A DNA stretch of 64,000 bases from GCA-2684655 sp045105235 (GCA_045105235.1 JBGCDH010000028.1:5401-69400); one strand, 5' to 3'. Shown: positions 26,043 to 34,980, numbered from the stretch's first letter. The notes: generated by a model from the letters alone, not told the origin. Made by a program: numbers and translations.

Positions 26043-26202
26043 GACGTGCGAGGCCGAGAAAATCGGGTCGGTCAGGGGCCTGCTCGCAGACTAGGACTCG
26101 ACCCGGTCGGATGCATATCCGACCTCGTGGGGGCGAGGCGCCTAGGACCGCGAGGCGTATAAAATGAACTGCGTATGGAAGCTACTGGCGAAGGGGCTTG
26201 CG

Positions 26203-26607
26203 CTATTCGCCGGCCTTTTCGCCGCCGGCGCCGCCCGTCTGGTTGCTGCGGGGTGCCTTCAGCTTGCCGAGGTTGCGGGTCAAGCGGGTCTTCTTGCCTT
26301 CGCGCTCGCGCAGGTAGTAGAGCTTGGCGCGGCGGATGATGCCGCGGCCCTGCACCTTGACGTCCGAGACGCGCGAGCTGTGCAGCGCGAACGTGCGCTC
26401 GACGCCTTCGCCGGCGACGATGCGTCGCACGGTGCACGTGCGGCTGATGCCGACGCCCTGGAACTTGATCACAGTGCCCGTGAACAGCTGCACGCGCTCC
26501 TTATCGCCTTCCTTGATCAGGTAGTGCACGTCCACAGTGTCGCCGACGCCGAAGTCCGGGATCGAGCTCTTCATGTGCTCGATATCGAGCTGTCGCATGA
26601 TGTTCAT
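26203..26607 (-). CDS. rplS: Ribosomal protein bL19
   Basis: bL19 sits at the subunit interface of the 50S ribosome. The protein has 134 residues with motifs FGVGDTVDVHYLIKEGDKER, FTGTVIKFQG, FALHSSRVSDVKV and GIIRRAKLYYLRER, all typical of L19. The C-terminus extends about 17 residues beyond the usual end with a Gly- and Lys-rich tail. It follows trmD on the same strand, as in many bacteria (rpsP-rimM-trmD-rplS), but rpsP and rimM are not adjacent here. Two hairpins lie in the trmD-rplS gap and may control its expression. Confidence 0.97.
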   Translation of the reverse strand: MNIMRQLDIEHMKSSIPDFGVGDTVDVHYLIKEGDKERVQLFTGTVIKFQGVGISRTCTVRRIVAGEGVERTFALHSSRVSDVKVQGRGIIRRAKLYYLREREGKKTRLTRNLGKLKAPRSNQTGGAGGEKAGE

Positions 26608-26644
26608 AGGTTTGTCTTTAGTTCTGAGGCTGTCTTCGTTCGTA

Positions 26645-26696
26645 GCGCCGGGTTTGCCGGCGCCGTATGCCAGTCGCCGAATCTTCGGTGACTGGC
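26645..26696 (-). promoter_or_regulatory. Two consecutive hairpins in the rplS leader
   Basis: Between trmD and rplS, a 13-bp stem with one G-U pair (26669-26681 with 26684-26696, GCCAGTCGCCGAA and TTCGGTGACTGGC) is followed on the leftward strand by a perfect 7-bp stem with a 5-base loop (26645-26651 with 26657-26663). They may terminate trmD transcripts, mark a processing site or form a ribosomal-protein leader that controls L19. The choice between these is open. Confidence 0.55.
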
Positions 26697-26727
26697 AAGT
26701 CAGTGGGTGGTTCGGTCGGTGTGCGAG

Positions 26728-27516
26728 TCAGTCCAGTTTTTGCTCTTCCGCCAGTCGCTTTTGCTCCGTCAGCCGCTCCGCCTGTTCGTGCCGCCATCGC
26801 GCGACCCGCGCATGGTCTCCGGAGAACAGTACTTCTGGCACTTCCATGATCTGACGATCCATCTCTGGATGCGCCTGCGAATCTGAGCTGGAAGTATGCC
26901 GGTTGGTGAGGCTACTTGGGTTGGTGAAGCTGCTTGGAGGGGTGTATTTTCTGGGACGTGTGTATTGCGGGTAATCGAGCAGATCGCCTTCAAACGACTC
27001 GAGTTCGGCCGATTGCGCACAGCCGAGCACGCCGGGGATCAAGCGAACGGCCGCCTCTAGCATGACCGCGGCGGCAAGTTCGCCGCCGGCCAGCACAAAG
27101 TTGCCGAGCGAGATCTCTTCGTAGCCACCGGGACTTTGCCGCAGGCCGTCCCGAATGCGCTCGTCGAAGCCTTCGTAGCGGCCGCACAGGAAGAGCAGAC
27201 GGTCCTTGCCGCTGAGCCTCCGTGCATGCTGCTGGTCAAAGGTGCGACCGCGTGGGCAGAGCAGGATCTTGTGGAACGGGCCGTCGGCCTGCTCCACGTG
27301 TTCTATAGCTGAAAAGATCGGTTCGGGCTTCAGCACCATGCCTGGTCCACCACCGAACGGTCGATCGTCGACCGTGCGATGAGGATCCGAGGTCCAATTC
27401 CGGAAATCGACCAAGTCGAGCCGGAGATGGCCCTGGGCCTGTGCAATCCCGAGGATGCTCTCATCCAGGTAGGGCCGGATGGCCTCCGGAAAGAGTGTCA
27501 GAATAGCGCAGTGCAA
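26728..27516 (-). CDS. trmD: tRNA (guanine-N1)-methyltransferase, with in-frame insertion
   Basis: TrmD methylates G37 of tRNAs that read CNN codons, using AdoMet in a trefoil-knot fold. The protein has 262 residues starting at TTG 27514-27516; an AGGGG ribosome site lies about 7 bases upstream and the N-terminus MHCAILTLFPE fits the family. Motifs are DDRPFGGGPGMVLKPEP, LLFLCGRYEGFDERI and SLGNFVLAGGELAA. After LLDYPQYTRP, where the family normally reads directly to the VPEVLLSGNH motif within about 8 residues, there is an extra segment of about 30 residues rich in Ser, Thr and Asn, part of it from a DNA repeat. It then resumes with EVPEVLFSGDH. The rest is normal. Confidence 0.94.
   Translation of the reverse strand: MHCAILTLFPEAIRPYLDESILGIAQAQGHLRLDLVDFRNWTSDPHRTVDDRPFGGGPGMVLKPEPIFSAIEHVEQADGPFHKILLCPRGRTFDQQHARRLSGKDRLLFLCGRYEGFDERIRDGLRQSPGGYEEISLGNFVLAGGELAAAVMLEAAVRLIPGVLGCAQSAELESFEGDLLDYPQYTRPRKYTPPSSFTNPSSLTNRHTSSSDSQAHPEMDRQIMEVPEVLFSGDHARVARWRHEQAERLTEQKRLAEEQKLD
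26902..26937. repeat. 18-bp direct repeat inside trmD
   Basis: GTTGGTGAGGCTACTTGG is followed at once by GTTGGTGAAGCTGCTTGG, two copies with two changes. They encode the repeated SSFTNP and SSLTNR in the extra segment of TrmD. Confidence 0.9.
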
Positions 27517-27692
27517 AGTGCCCCTGCCGCGAAAGAAGGGGCGGGAACCATACGGGCGGGCGTGGGGGTGGTCAAGATTGGCAAGTTCCAGCTGGCAGGG
27601 GAATCCGGCCGGATCTTGGCCGCGCGCCTCCCGTATTCCGCTTCGCAGTATTTATGCCTAGGGTTGTCGCATCCCAGATCCGCGCGAACGGC

Positions 27693-30215
27693 TCACAGCG
27701 CGCCCACTCTCACCTGCAGCGCGTTGGAGGAGGCAGCGGTGGTGATGGCCCCAAAGCTGTCGAACTCGACCGAGACCACCTGCGTGCTCAGGTTCAGCCC
27801 CAGCAGCGCCTGCGACTGCGGGATCTGCAGGGACGAGCGGATCTCGGGCCCGGTTGGAAACGAAAGGGTCGTGAAGTCGGGAGCGGTGTAGATGCTGCAG
27901 GTTGGACCGGCTTGCGGCACCGCGGCCGTCAGCGGCACGGACAGCGGTGCGCCGAGGCCGTAGACCGTCACGACCAGGCTCGCGACGGCGGTGGTCATAC
28001 CGCTCGTTTGGGTCGCCAGTTCGCCACCGAGCCACGGCAGCTGTTCGATGCGCATGCTTAGCTGTCCGGCGGACCCGCTGCATCCGGTGCCGAGCGCGGA
28101 CGCGTCCGCCGGGCACGGCGGTGGCAGCTCGGCCAAGCCGGCGGCTGGCAGGCCGGAGACCTGGCCAAAGTTGCCGTAGGCCAACAGGGTGCCGTCCGCT
28201 TCCACCGTCAGGCCGCTGGCGTACTCCGTAGTGTTGACCGGGAAGTTGGCCTGCGCCGACCAGACGCCAGCCGGATCCCACCGCAGCGGCGTTTGCAGCT
28301 GCTGCCCAAAGAACGAGTTCCCGACCTGGGTGACCAGCACGTCGCCGTTGGGCAGTTCGTCGAGATCGACGGCCGTCTCCGGCGGCCCGCCGATTGCCGG
28401 GGACCAGCTGATGCCGTCCCAGACCATCAGGCTGTCGAACGTGTTGCTGTTGGCGCGCGGATACCTGCCGCCGACCAGCAGATTGCCGTTGCTGTGCAGC
28501 AGCATCGAGTTGGTTCCGTATTCGAAGGAAAGCGGCAGGCCGCCGCCGATCGGGCTCCAGCTTAGGCCGTCCCACTGCCAGACGGTGCTGCCGGATAGGG
28601 GGTGGCCGACGATGTAGCGACCGGCCGCGGCAACGTTGCCGTTGGGGAGGCCGACGATGTCTCGGATCTCTAGAGCCGGCGCCGGCAGCGGCGGCAGCAC
28701 GGTCCAGCTTTGGCCGTCCCAGCGTGCGAACTCGGCGAAGTCCCCGCCGACCAGGAGGTCGCCGTTCGCCAGCTCTGTGATCGTGCGCAATACGGAGCTC
28801 AAGGGCGGTAGCGGAATCGCGAGCCAGCCGCCGTTCGGCCGCCAGCGGGCGAAGCCGGGGGCTTGTGTGCCGCCGCCGACCTGAGCGAATTGGCCGAGGA
28901 TGACGATGTCGCCGTTGCGCATACACAGCACCCTGTCGACGGTACCGTCGACGTCGCCACCCGGCGGCATCTGCCAAGAGCCGTTGCTTCGCACGGCGAG
29001 TCCTTCGACCGCGAGGTCGCCAAGCTGGCGAAAGGTCCCGCCGACCCAGGTCTCTTGGCCGCGCACGCAGGCGTCGAGGATGTTGCCGTCGATGCCGTCG
29101 GCGACGGGAGTCAAGCTGCCAGCCTGCAGCCGCTGCACGGGTCGGGGGCCGATCTGTGCCACAAACAGATCGTCTGGCGCGTAGTCCACGATGGCGGTCA
29201 GCATGCCGCCAAACGTCGCAGGGTGAAACGGCACCCAGTTGCTGCCGTCAAACGTAAGCAGCTGGCTGCTGCCCGAGCGCGAAGAGGCCATCAGGATGGT
29301 GCCGTTGTCGAGTTCGAACAGCCGGCTCGCCGAATCCGGCAGCGGGGCGCCGAGCAAAGAGAACGTGGATCCGTCCCAGCGGGTGACTCGGTAGCCGACT
29401 CCGGTCTCGACACCTCCCAACAAAACGTCGTCGTTCGCGAGGCGGCAAAGGGTGCTAATGCGGTAGCCAACGTTGATGCTGTTCCAGGCGGTGCCGTCCC
29501 AATGCGCGGAGTTCTGCACCGATACGCCGCCGGCGTCGTCAAACGAGCCGCAGACAATCAGATCGCCGTTGCTGCGCTGGACGACGTCGCTGACCAAGCC
29601 AGGTCCCGGCGGAAAGCCGGGGAAGGACAGCCCCTGCAGGCCCGTGCCGAATCCCGACCACGTCGTGCCGTTCCAGCGGGCGATGCTGTTGAACGGGGTG
29701 CCGCCGGCCGCTCGGAAGCTGCCGGCGACCACCAGATCGCCGTTCGGCTCTTCGAGAATGGCGCTGACGGGGCCGTTGATCCAGCCCCCGAGGTTCTCCC
29801 AGTCGAAACCGTTCCAGCGCGCCATGCCCGACAGGGGCAGGTTGCCGCTGCGCACGAGCAAGCCGCCGGCAATCAGGTCGCCGCTCGACGTCACGAGCAG
29901 GGTTCTGACAGTCCCCTCGAAGCCCTGTCCCAGAGGGGCCCAGGTCTTCGTCGCTGGATCGAGTGCGGCGACGGACGGTGCTGCAAGCGGACCGGCAGAC
30001 GCGAAGTTTCCGCCGCAGACGATCTGGGCGCGGCGCGGGCCTGCGCCATCGGGATCCCAGCGGGCGAGGCTCCACACCAGTCCAAGCGGCGATGGGCTGG
30101 TGCCGGCGGGCTGCCACGTGCCGGCGTTGGGGCACTGGCCGTGGGCGGCGATGCTGAGGGGCACAAGGACTGCGAGCTTGCGGAGCAGCGAGATGGCGGC
30201 GGCGGCAGTGGACAT
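27693..30215 (-). CDS. Secreted propeller-like repeat protein with shared C-terminal domain
   Basis: I start at ATG 30213-30215 (840 residues) because the following sequence has a signal peptide (about residues 5-26, cleavage near AHGQ); a start 23 codons upstream is open but breaks it. Most of the chain (about 30-700) is built of repeats of roughly 45-50 residues with the pattern NGDL.VGG.F..AGG...SIARWNG..W..LG, as in secreted beta-propeller-like proteins. The last 130 residues (from about PCPADASALGTGC) carry the Cys-rich pattern that also ends the subtilase protein at 16003: GCSG..., then ...SLQIPQSQALLG...Q...FDSFG...SNAL. It is probably exported and located at the surface. Confidence 0.75.
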   Translation of the reverse strand: MSTAAAAISLLRKLAVLVPLSIAAHGQCPNAGTWQPAGTSPSPLGLVWSLARWDPDGAGPRRAQIVCGGNFASAGPLAAPSVAALDPATKTWAPLGQGFEGTVRTLLVTSSGDLIAGGLLVRSGNLPLSGMARWNGFDWENLGGWINGPVSAILEEPNGDLVVAGSFRAAGGTPFNSIARWNGTTWSGFGTGLQGLSFPGFPPGPGLVSDVVQRSNGDLIVCGSFDDAGGVSVQNSAHWDGTAWNSINVGYRISTLCRLANDDVLLGGVETGVGYRVTRWDGSTFSLLGAPLPDSASRLFELDNGTILMASSRSGSSQLLTFDGSNWVPFHPATFGGMLTAIVDYAPDDLFVAQIGPRPVQRLQAGSLTPVADGIDGNILDACVRGQETWVGGTFRQLGDLAVEGLAVRSNGSWQMPPGGDVDGTVDRVLCMRNGDIVILGQFAQVGGGTQAPGFARWRPNGGWLAIPLPPLSSVLRTITELANGDLLVGGDFAEFARWDGQSWTVLPPLPAPALEIRDIVGLPNGNVAAAGRYIVGHPLSGSTVWQWDGLSWSPIGGGLPLSFEYGTNSMLLHSNGNLLVGGRYPRANSNTFDSLMVWDGISWSPAIGGPPETAVDLDELPNGDVLVTQVGNSFFGQQLQTPLRWDPAGVWSAQANFPVNTTEYASGLTVEADGTLLAYGNFGQVSGLPAAGLAELPPPCPADASALGTGCSGSAGQLSMRIEQLPWLGGELATQTSGMTTAVASLVVTVYGLGAPLSVPLTAAVPQAGPTCSIYTAPDFTTLSFPTGPEIRSSLQIPQSQALLGLNLSTQVVSVEFDSFGAITTAASSNALQVRVGAL

Positions 30216-30509
30216 AGGTCGATGGGCGTTGGATTCGGTCGGATTGGATGCGCGTTCGGCGTCGCGGATGCGCAGGACAGTCACTCGAATGCAAGGGGCA
30301 TGCCGTTGTCTGGAGCGAGGCTCGACCCTTACCGAACCGGCTTGCGGCGGGTCTCCTTGGCCTGATCAACCGTCGTGCTGTTTCGCAATAGGAACGACAG
30401 CAGAACGCAGCGCATGCTGTCGTGAGCGTTCCCTCCGCCGCCGCGGACGCCTACCATCGAGAATCGCAGCTCCGTGGAGGTCCCCGGGCCGCCACTGCAG
30501 CAACACCAT

Positions 30510-31121
30510 ATGACCGCCGCGAAGTCTTCTCCTCCCGGTGCCCGCCCCGGCATCTTGTGGTGGCTGCTCGCAGCCGCGGCCACGGCCGTCGGAATCTACG
30601 GCATGTTGATGCAGGACGCGCGCGCCAACGGCGGCATGGTGCCCGGAATGCCATGGCTGGACGCAGTGCATTTTGTTGCCGGCGGCCTGGCGCTGACGAT
30701 CGGCATCTGGGGCTTTCGCCGCGATGTATTGGCGCGCTGGCCCGGCCTGCACCGCCGCGTGGGGCAACTCTACGTGCTCGCTGTTCTGGCCAGCGGCACC
30801 GCTGGGCTCGCGATGGCCTGCTATTCGCTCGGAGGGCTCGCCGGTCATATCGGCTTTGCGATGCTCGCGATTGGCTGGCTCGGCACGACCGCGCTCGGTT
30901 GGCAGCGCATCCATCATCGCAAGATCGCCGCGCACCGCCGCTGGATGGTGCGCAGCTACGCTCTCAGCTGCGCTGCCATCACCCTGCGTATCCAGCTTGG
31001 GCCACTCGTGATGATGACCGGGTCGTCGGCAGCTGCGTTCCAGATCGTCAGCTTCTCCTGCTGGGTGCCCAATTTGCTGTTCGCGGAATGGTGGCTGCGA
31101 CGAGATCGTCGTCGCCGCTAG
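30510..31121 (+). CDS. DUF2306-type membrane protein
   Basis: The start at ATG 30510 (203 residues, MTAAKSSPPG) is preferred; an ATG 12 codons upstream is also open. Five or six hydrophobic helices are visible. The family pattern is HRRVGQLYVLAVLASGTAGL, then HRRWMVRSYALSCAAITLR, matching DUF2306 with its paired His-Arg motifs at the cytoplasmic ends of helices. The role of DUF2306 is unknown. It is followed 87 bases later by ribE on the same strand. Confidence 0.75.
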   Translation: MTAAKSSPPGARPGILWWLLAAAATAVGIYGMLMQDARANGGMVPGMPWLDAVHFVAGGLALTIGIWGFRRDVLARWPGLHRRVGQLYVLAVLASGTAGLAMACYSLGGLAGHIGFAMLAIGWLGTTALGWQRIHHRKIAAHRRWMVRSYALSCAAITLRIQLGPLVMMTGSSAAAFQIVSFSCWVPNLLFAEWWLRRDRRRR

Positions 31122-31208
31122 CGGGGGCGCCAGCGGCCGCGGCCGCGGCGATCCGCATGTCTCGTTCGCACTCTGGAACTGCCGGCGTCCGCACCATACT
31201 CCTGTGGC

Positions 31209-31811
31209 ATGTTTACAGGACTCGTGCAGGCCGTTGGATCGCTGGTCGCTACGACGGCGCAGCCCGACGGGCTTCGGCTCACGGTGGATATCGCCAAGCT
31301 TCCTGGCGAGTTCCGCATTGGCGATTCGATTGCGCTGTCTGGTGCTTGCTGCACGGTCGTCAAGCTCGCCGCTGGCCAGGCCGACTTTGAGCTGACGCAG
31401 GAAACCCTGGACCGCACGTGGCTCGGCAAGGCGGAGGTTGGCAACCGGCTCAACCTCGAAGGTGCGCTGCGTGCCGGCGAGCCGCTGGGCGGCCACCTGG
31501 TGCAGGGTCACGTCGATGGTGTCGGCGAACTGACGGGCGCGATCGATGCGGAGCACGGCGGCGAACTATGGGTTCGGGTGCCGGACGAACTGCGAAAGTA
31601 CTGCGTCGAAAAGGGCTCGATCACGATCGACGGTGTCTCGCTGACGATCGCCGAGCAGAAGGACGGCTGCGTGCGTATCGCGGTCATCCCGCACACCGCC
31701 CAGTGGACGACGCTCGGCGGCGCTCTGCTTGGCAGTCCGGTGCATGTCGAAGTCGACGTGCTCGCCAAATACGTAGAGAACATGCTCGCGCAGCGCGGGT
31801 TTGGCGGGTGA
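31209..31811 (+). CDS. ribE: Riboflavin synthase alpha chain
   Basis: This enzyme converts two molecules of 6,7-dimethyl-8-ribityllumazine to riboflavin and a pyrimidine. The protein has 200 residues and both lumazine-binding repeats. The N-terminal MFTGLVQAVGSL is diagnostic, followed by GDSIALSGACCTV. The repeat hinge LGGHLVQGHVDGVGEL is also typical. The second repeat contains GSITIDGVSLTIAE and ends with ENMLAQRG. No FMN riboswitch was seen upstream. The stop codon overlaps the start of a glycosyltransferase-like membrane gene (GTGA at 31808-31811). Confidence 0.96.
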   Translation: MFTGLVQAVGSLVATTAQPDGLRLTVDIAKLPGEFRIGDSIALSGACCTVVKLAAGQADFELTQETLDRTWLGKAEVGNRLNLEGALRAGEPLGGHLVQGHVDGVGELTGAIDAEHGGELWVRVPDELRKYCVEKGSITIDGVSLTIAEQKDGCVRIAVIPHTAQWTTLGGALLGSPVHVEVDVLAKYVENMLAQRGFGG

Positions 31812-33430
31812 GCGACGGTCCGCGAGGTCGATGGCTTGTAGGCGGCGCGCTGCTGTTGCTCGCAGCGGGTGCGATCGTGGCCGTTTGGCAACTGCCGCTC
31901 GACGCGTTGCTGCGGGATCTGTCGTGCGACGACTCGTTTTACTACGGCGCGATTGCGCGCGAACTCGCTGTCAGCGGCCGGAGCAGCTTTGACGGCATCG
32001 TCGCAACCAACGGCTACCACCCGCTGTGGTGCTGGCTGCAGATGCCGGTGCACTGGCTGTGGCAAGATCCCGAGGCGGCGCTGCGGGCGACGCGTTCGCT
32101 GGAAGTGTGCATGGTGTGTGCGGCGGCCTTGGCGTGGCTGTCCGTGTTGCGGCGCGGCGGCGGCCACATTTTTGCGGCGGCATCGCTGCTGCTCGCCAGC
32201 TACTTCGTCGCAACGCGCGTGCTGTTCGTGGGCATGGATGCGTCGGCTAGCGTCTTGATGCTCGGGCTGGCGGCCCGCGCGGCGGTGGCGCTAGTCGGTC
32301 CGCGGCCCGTCGGCAGTAGTACGGAAGTGCGCGTTCGCTGGGCGCTGTTGCTCGGCGTCTTGCTTGCCGGTGCGACGTTCGCACGACTCGACAACGCGGC
32401 GTTTGCGGCCGTGGCGACGCTTTGGTTTGGCTGGCTGGTGCCCGTGGACCGGGATGCCGGCCATCTGCGTCGACTGCGCATCGCGCTCGTCGCGCCGCAG
32501 GTGCTTTTGCTCGGCCTCTATTTTGTCGGCAACTGGTGGTGCTTCGAATCGGCTCTTCCGATCAGCGGCCTGGTCAAGCAGATGTGGTCCGCAAACGCTG
32601 TCGGCGATGAGGGCTTTGCGCGCTGGCTGCGCCGCGCGCTTGCGCTGCTCGGGCACCGCGACGTCCGCGATGGACTGCTCTTTGGCGTCGCCGCCGTGCT
32701 GCTTGCCTGGCTTCGTTGCCGCGGCATGCGAACAGGCGGCGGGGATGAACACCATGACGGCAGCGGCGAATGGTATGGCGGCCGCGCGCTGCTCGGCGTT
32801 CTCGTCTCGCTGCTCGCCTTGGCTGCCGCCAAGACCTGCTACTACGCCGCAACCGTCGAGCCTGAGCTCGCCAGCTACTCGTGGTATTTCACGGTGGGGG
32901 CGCTGACCAAAGCGCTGGCCCTCGCCTTGCTGGCCGACGCGTTGCTCGGCGTGCGCTGGTTCGCTGGCCGCCGCCGATGGCACCTAGCCGCACTGTGGCT
33001 GGTCGCCGGCGTCGCGATTTGGCAGGCGGCGCGAGGCATGGCCAAGCACGTCGCGCTGGTGCGCCGGACCACGCCCGACTGGGAAATGCTGTCGTTCGAT
33101 GCCGCGACCTGGCTCGCCGCCAACGCGCCACCCGAGGCGCGCGTCGGTTCGTTCGACGCCGGAGTGATCGGCTATTTCGCGCCGCAGCCGGTTACCAACC
33201 TGGATGGGCTGGTGCAGAGCCGCGCGTTCTACGAAGCGCGTCACCGCGGCGAGCCCATCGATACCTATCTGCGTGCGGCCAACATCGAGTGGATCGCCAA
33301 CGTCGCCACGGACCTTGTCGACCTGCGCAGCAAGGGCATCGAGACGACCTTCGAAGTCGTGCATGAGGGGCCGCGGGTGCGCTGCATTGACGGGGTCGAG
33401 CGCTCGCTGTTCGTGCTGCGTCGCCGCTAG
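31808..33430 (+). CDS. GT-C-like polytopic membrane protein, putative glycosyltransferase
   Basis: The start at GTG 31808 overlaps the ribE stop and gives 540 residues. About ten membrane helices are visible. The first outer loop has SCDDSFYYGAIARELAVSG, in which two acidic residues follow helix one, as in GT-C transferases that use lipid-linked sugars. The C-terminal soluble part (about 440-540) shows VGSFDAGVIGYFAPQPVTN and YLRAANIEWIA, typical of this superfamily. The acceptor and donor are unknown. Because it is coupled to ribE it may be co-expressed, though a functional link is not obvious. The stop codon shares CTAG with the convergent S10 gene. Confidence 0.7.
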   Translation: MSDGPRGRWLVGGALLLLAAGAIVAVWQLPLDALLRDLSCDDSFYYGAIARELAVSGRSSFDGIVATNGYHPLWCWLQMPVHWLWQDPEAALRATRSLEVCMVCAAALAWLSVLRRGGGHIFAAASLLLASYFVATRVLFVGMDASASVLMLGLAARAAVALVGPRPVGSSTEVRVRWALLLGVLLAGATFARLDNAAFAAVATLWFGWLVPVDRDAGHLRRLRIALVAPQVLLLGLYFVGNWWCFESALPISGLVKQMWSANAVGDEGFARWLRRALALLGHRDVRDGLLFGVAAVLLAWLRCRGMRTGGGDEHHDGSGEWYGGRALLGVLVSLLALAAAKTCYYAATVEPELASYSWYFTVGALTKALALALLADALLGVRWFAGRRRWHLAALWLVAGVAIWQAARGMAKHVALVRRTTPDWEMLSFDAATWLAANAPPEARVGSFDAGVIGYFAPQPVTNLDGLVQSRAFYEARHRGEPIDTYLRAANIEWIANVATDLVDLRSKGIETTFEVVHEGPRVRCIDGVERSLFVLRRR

Positions 33431-34980
33431 TGCGTGCGGCCGACGAAGTCGGCAAGCGTGGTGCGCCACTGCTTGAGCAGGCTCTGCTCGACATACATCA
33501 TGTGGCCGGCGGCGAAGTCCGCGCGCTGGATGTTGTCGCGCAGGTTGCTGGGCAGATGGAGGTTGTCCATCGTCCAGACGGCGGCGAAGTAAGGGGTAGC
33601 CAGATCGTAGATGCCGTTGACGAGCAGCACCTCGAGCTTGGGGTTGTCGCGCAGCGCGGCGGCCAGGTCGGTCGCAACGTTGACGTGGCCGCCGCCGAAC
33701 GAAGCCTGACCGCTGCGCCAATTCCACGGCCGGGCCCGGCCGCTCGGCACGTATTCGCGTTCGCCGTTGTAGCCCAGCTCTTGGCGCAGGTAGGACTGAA
33801 ACGCCGACGTGTAGGCGCTCTTGATCGCCGTGGATTGCGGGTCGTGCGATGGCTGTGGAGCGAGTGCGCTGCCGGTCGGGCCGGTGAAGCGCGCGTCGAG
33901 GCGGCCGACCACGAGGCCCTGGTCGCGCAGCAGCTCCTGCTCGTATTGTGCCGCCGTGACGCGCAGGTTGGCGCGGTCCAAAAAGGTCTTCGAAAGCCCC
34001 GTGTAGCGGTGCATCTGCTCGAGCACCTGGCGGCGCCGTGCGGCTGGCAAGGTGCTGCCGGCGAGGATGGCGGGTGCGTATTCGGTCAGCGCCCACTGCT
34101 CGACCTCGCGCTGAAAATCTGCGAGGTCCGCTGGCCGGCCGTCGGGCAGCGCGTCGTGGTAGGCCGACGTGATCGCGTAGGAGGGAACGTGCAGCACAAA
34201 CGGCACGATGACGCCTTCTGCAAAGCGGATCGTCTGGAAGTCGAGCACCGCGGAGACCAGCACGATGCCGTTGAGGTCGACGTTGCTGCGCTGCAGCTGG
34301 CGCGCCAACACGGCCGAACGGGTGGTGCCGTAGCTTTCCCCGAGCAGGTAGCGCGGCGAGTTCCAGCGCTGGTGGCGCCCGAGAAAGCGACGAACGAACT
34401 GCGCCAGCGAGCGCGCGTCTTCGTCGACGCCCCAAAAGTCTTTGCCGGTCGCCTTGCCGATCGCACGGCTGAAGCCGGTGCCTACCGGGTCGACCATGAC
34501 GATGTCGGCGATGTCGAGCAAGCAGGCGGCGTTGTCTTCGATCGGATACGGGGGCGGTGCCTGCTGGCCCACGTTCGGCGTCACCACGCGGCGCGGGCCA
34601 AGCACGCCCATGTGCAGCCAGAAGCTGGCCGAGCCGGGGCCGCCGTTGTAGGCAAAGATCAGCGGGCGATCGGCTTTGGGCTGGCCGTTGTAGGTGCGAA
34701 AGTATGCGGTGTACCAGAGCTCGGCGGTGGGCGCGTCGTCGTGGTCTTCGCTGCGCAACACGATGTGATCGACGCGGGCCTGGTACGACAGTTCTTGGCC
34801 GGCAATCGTTGTCGTGTGTTGCGACACCCAGCGCTTGGCGTTCGGCGCCGCGGCGTGTGCGGCTGGCTGCGAAGCGTCCTGGGCGCGCAGGAAAGCCTGT
34901 GGCAGCCACAGCCAAAGCAGCAGCGAAGGTAACGCGGCAAGCGCGAGGTTGGGGATCTTGACGGCATCGGCAGCACGCAT
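33427..34980 (-). CDS. S10 family serine carboxypeptidase-like protein
   Basis: I start at ATG 34978-34980 (517 residues) because the hydrophobic signal segment (about 10-32, LALAALPSLLLWLWLPQAF) follows directly. Catalytic and binding motifs are FAYNGGPGSAS (about 109-119), the nucleophile in YLLGESYGTT (Ser216), the Asp region NGIYDLATPYFA and the His region ADFAAGHMMY. This is an alpha/beta hydrolase of the serine carboxypeptidase group, expected to be secreted or periplasmic. Removal of C-terminal residues is the family reaction. It converges head-on with the GT-C gene, sharing bases 33427-33430. Confidence 0.85.
   Translation of the reverse strand: MRAADAVKIPNLALAALPSLLLWLWLPQAFLRAQDASQPAAHAAAPNAKRWVSQHTTTIAGQELSYQARVDHIVLRSEDHDDAPTAELWYTAYFRTYNGQPKADRPLIFAYNGGPGSASFWLHMGVLGPRRVVTPNVGQQAPPPYPIEDNAACLLDIADIVMVDPVGTGFSRAIGKATGKDFWGVDEDARSLAQFVRRFLGRHQRWNSPRYLLGESYGTTRSAVLARQLQRSNVDLNGIVLVSAVLDFQTIRFAEGVIVPFVLHVPSYAITSAYHDALPDGRPADLADFQREVEQWALTEYAPAILAGSTLPAARRRQVLEQMHRYTGLSKTFLDRANLRVTAAQYEQELLRDQGLVVGRLDARFTGPTGSALAPQPSHDPQSTAIKSAYTSAFQSYLRQELGYNGEREYVPSGRARPWNWRSGQASFGGGHVNVATDLAAALRDNPKLEVLLVNGIYDLATPYFAAVWTMDNLHLPSNLRDNIQRADFAAGHMMYVEQSLLKQWRTTLADFVGRTH

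Noticed and set aside
22545..26162. A very long rightward open frame of about 1200 codons opposite secDF
   Set aside because: It lies antisense to a clear SecDF gene. In this GC-rich DNA antisense frames stay open by codon bias; the translation is full of Arg, Val, Asp and His and has no motif.
31122..31208. FMN riboswitch before ribE
   Set aside because: The gap is too short (87 bases) and no conserved RFN-type stems were seen.
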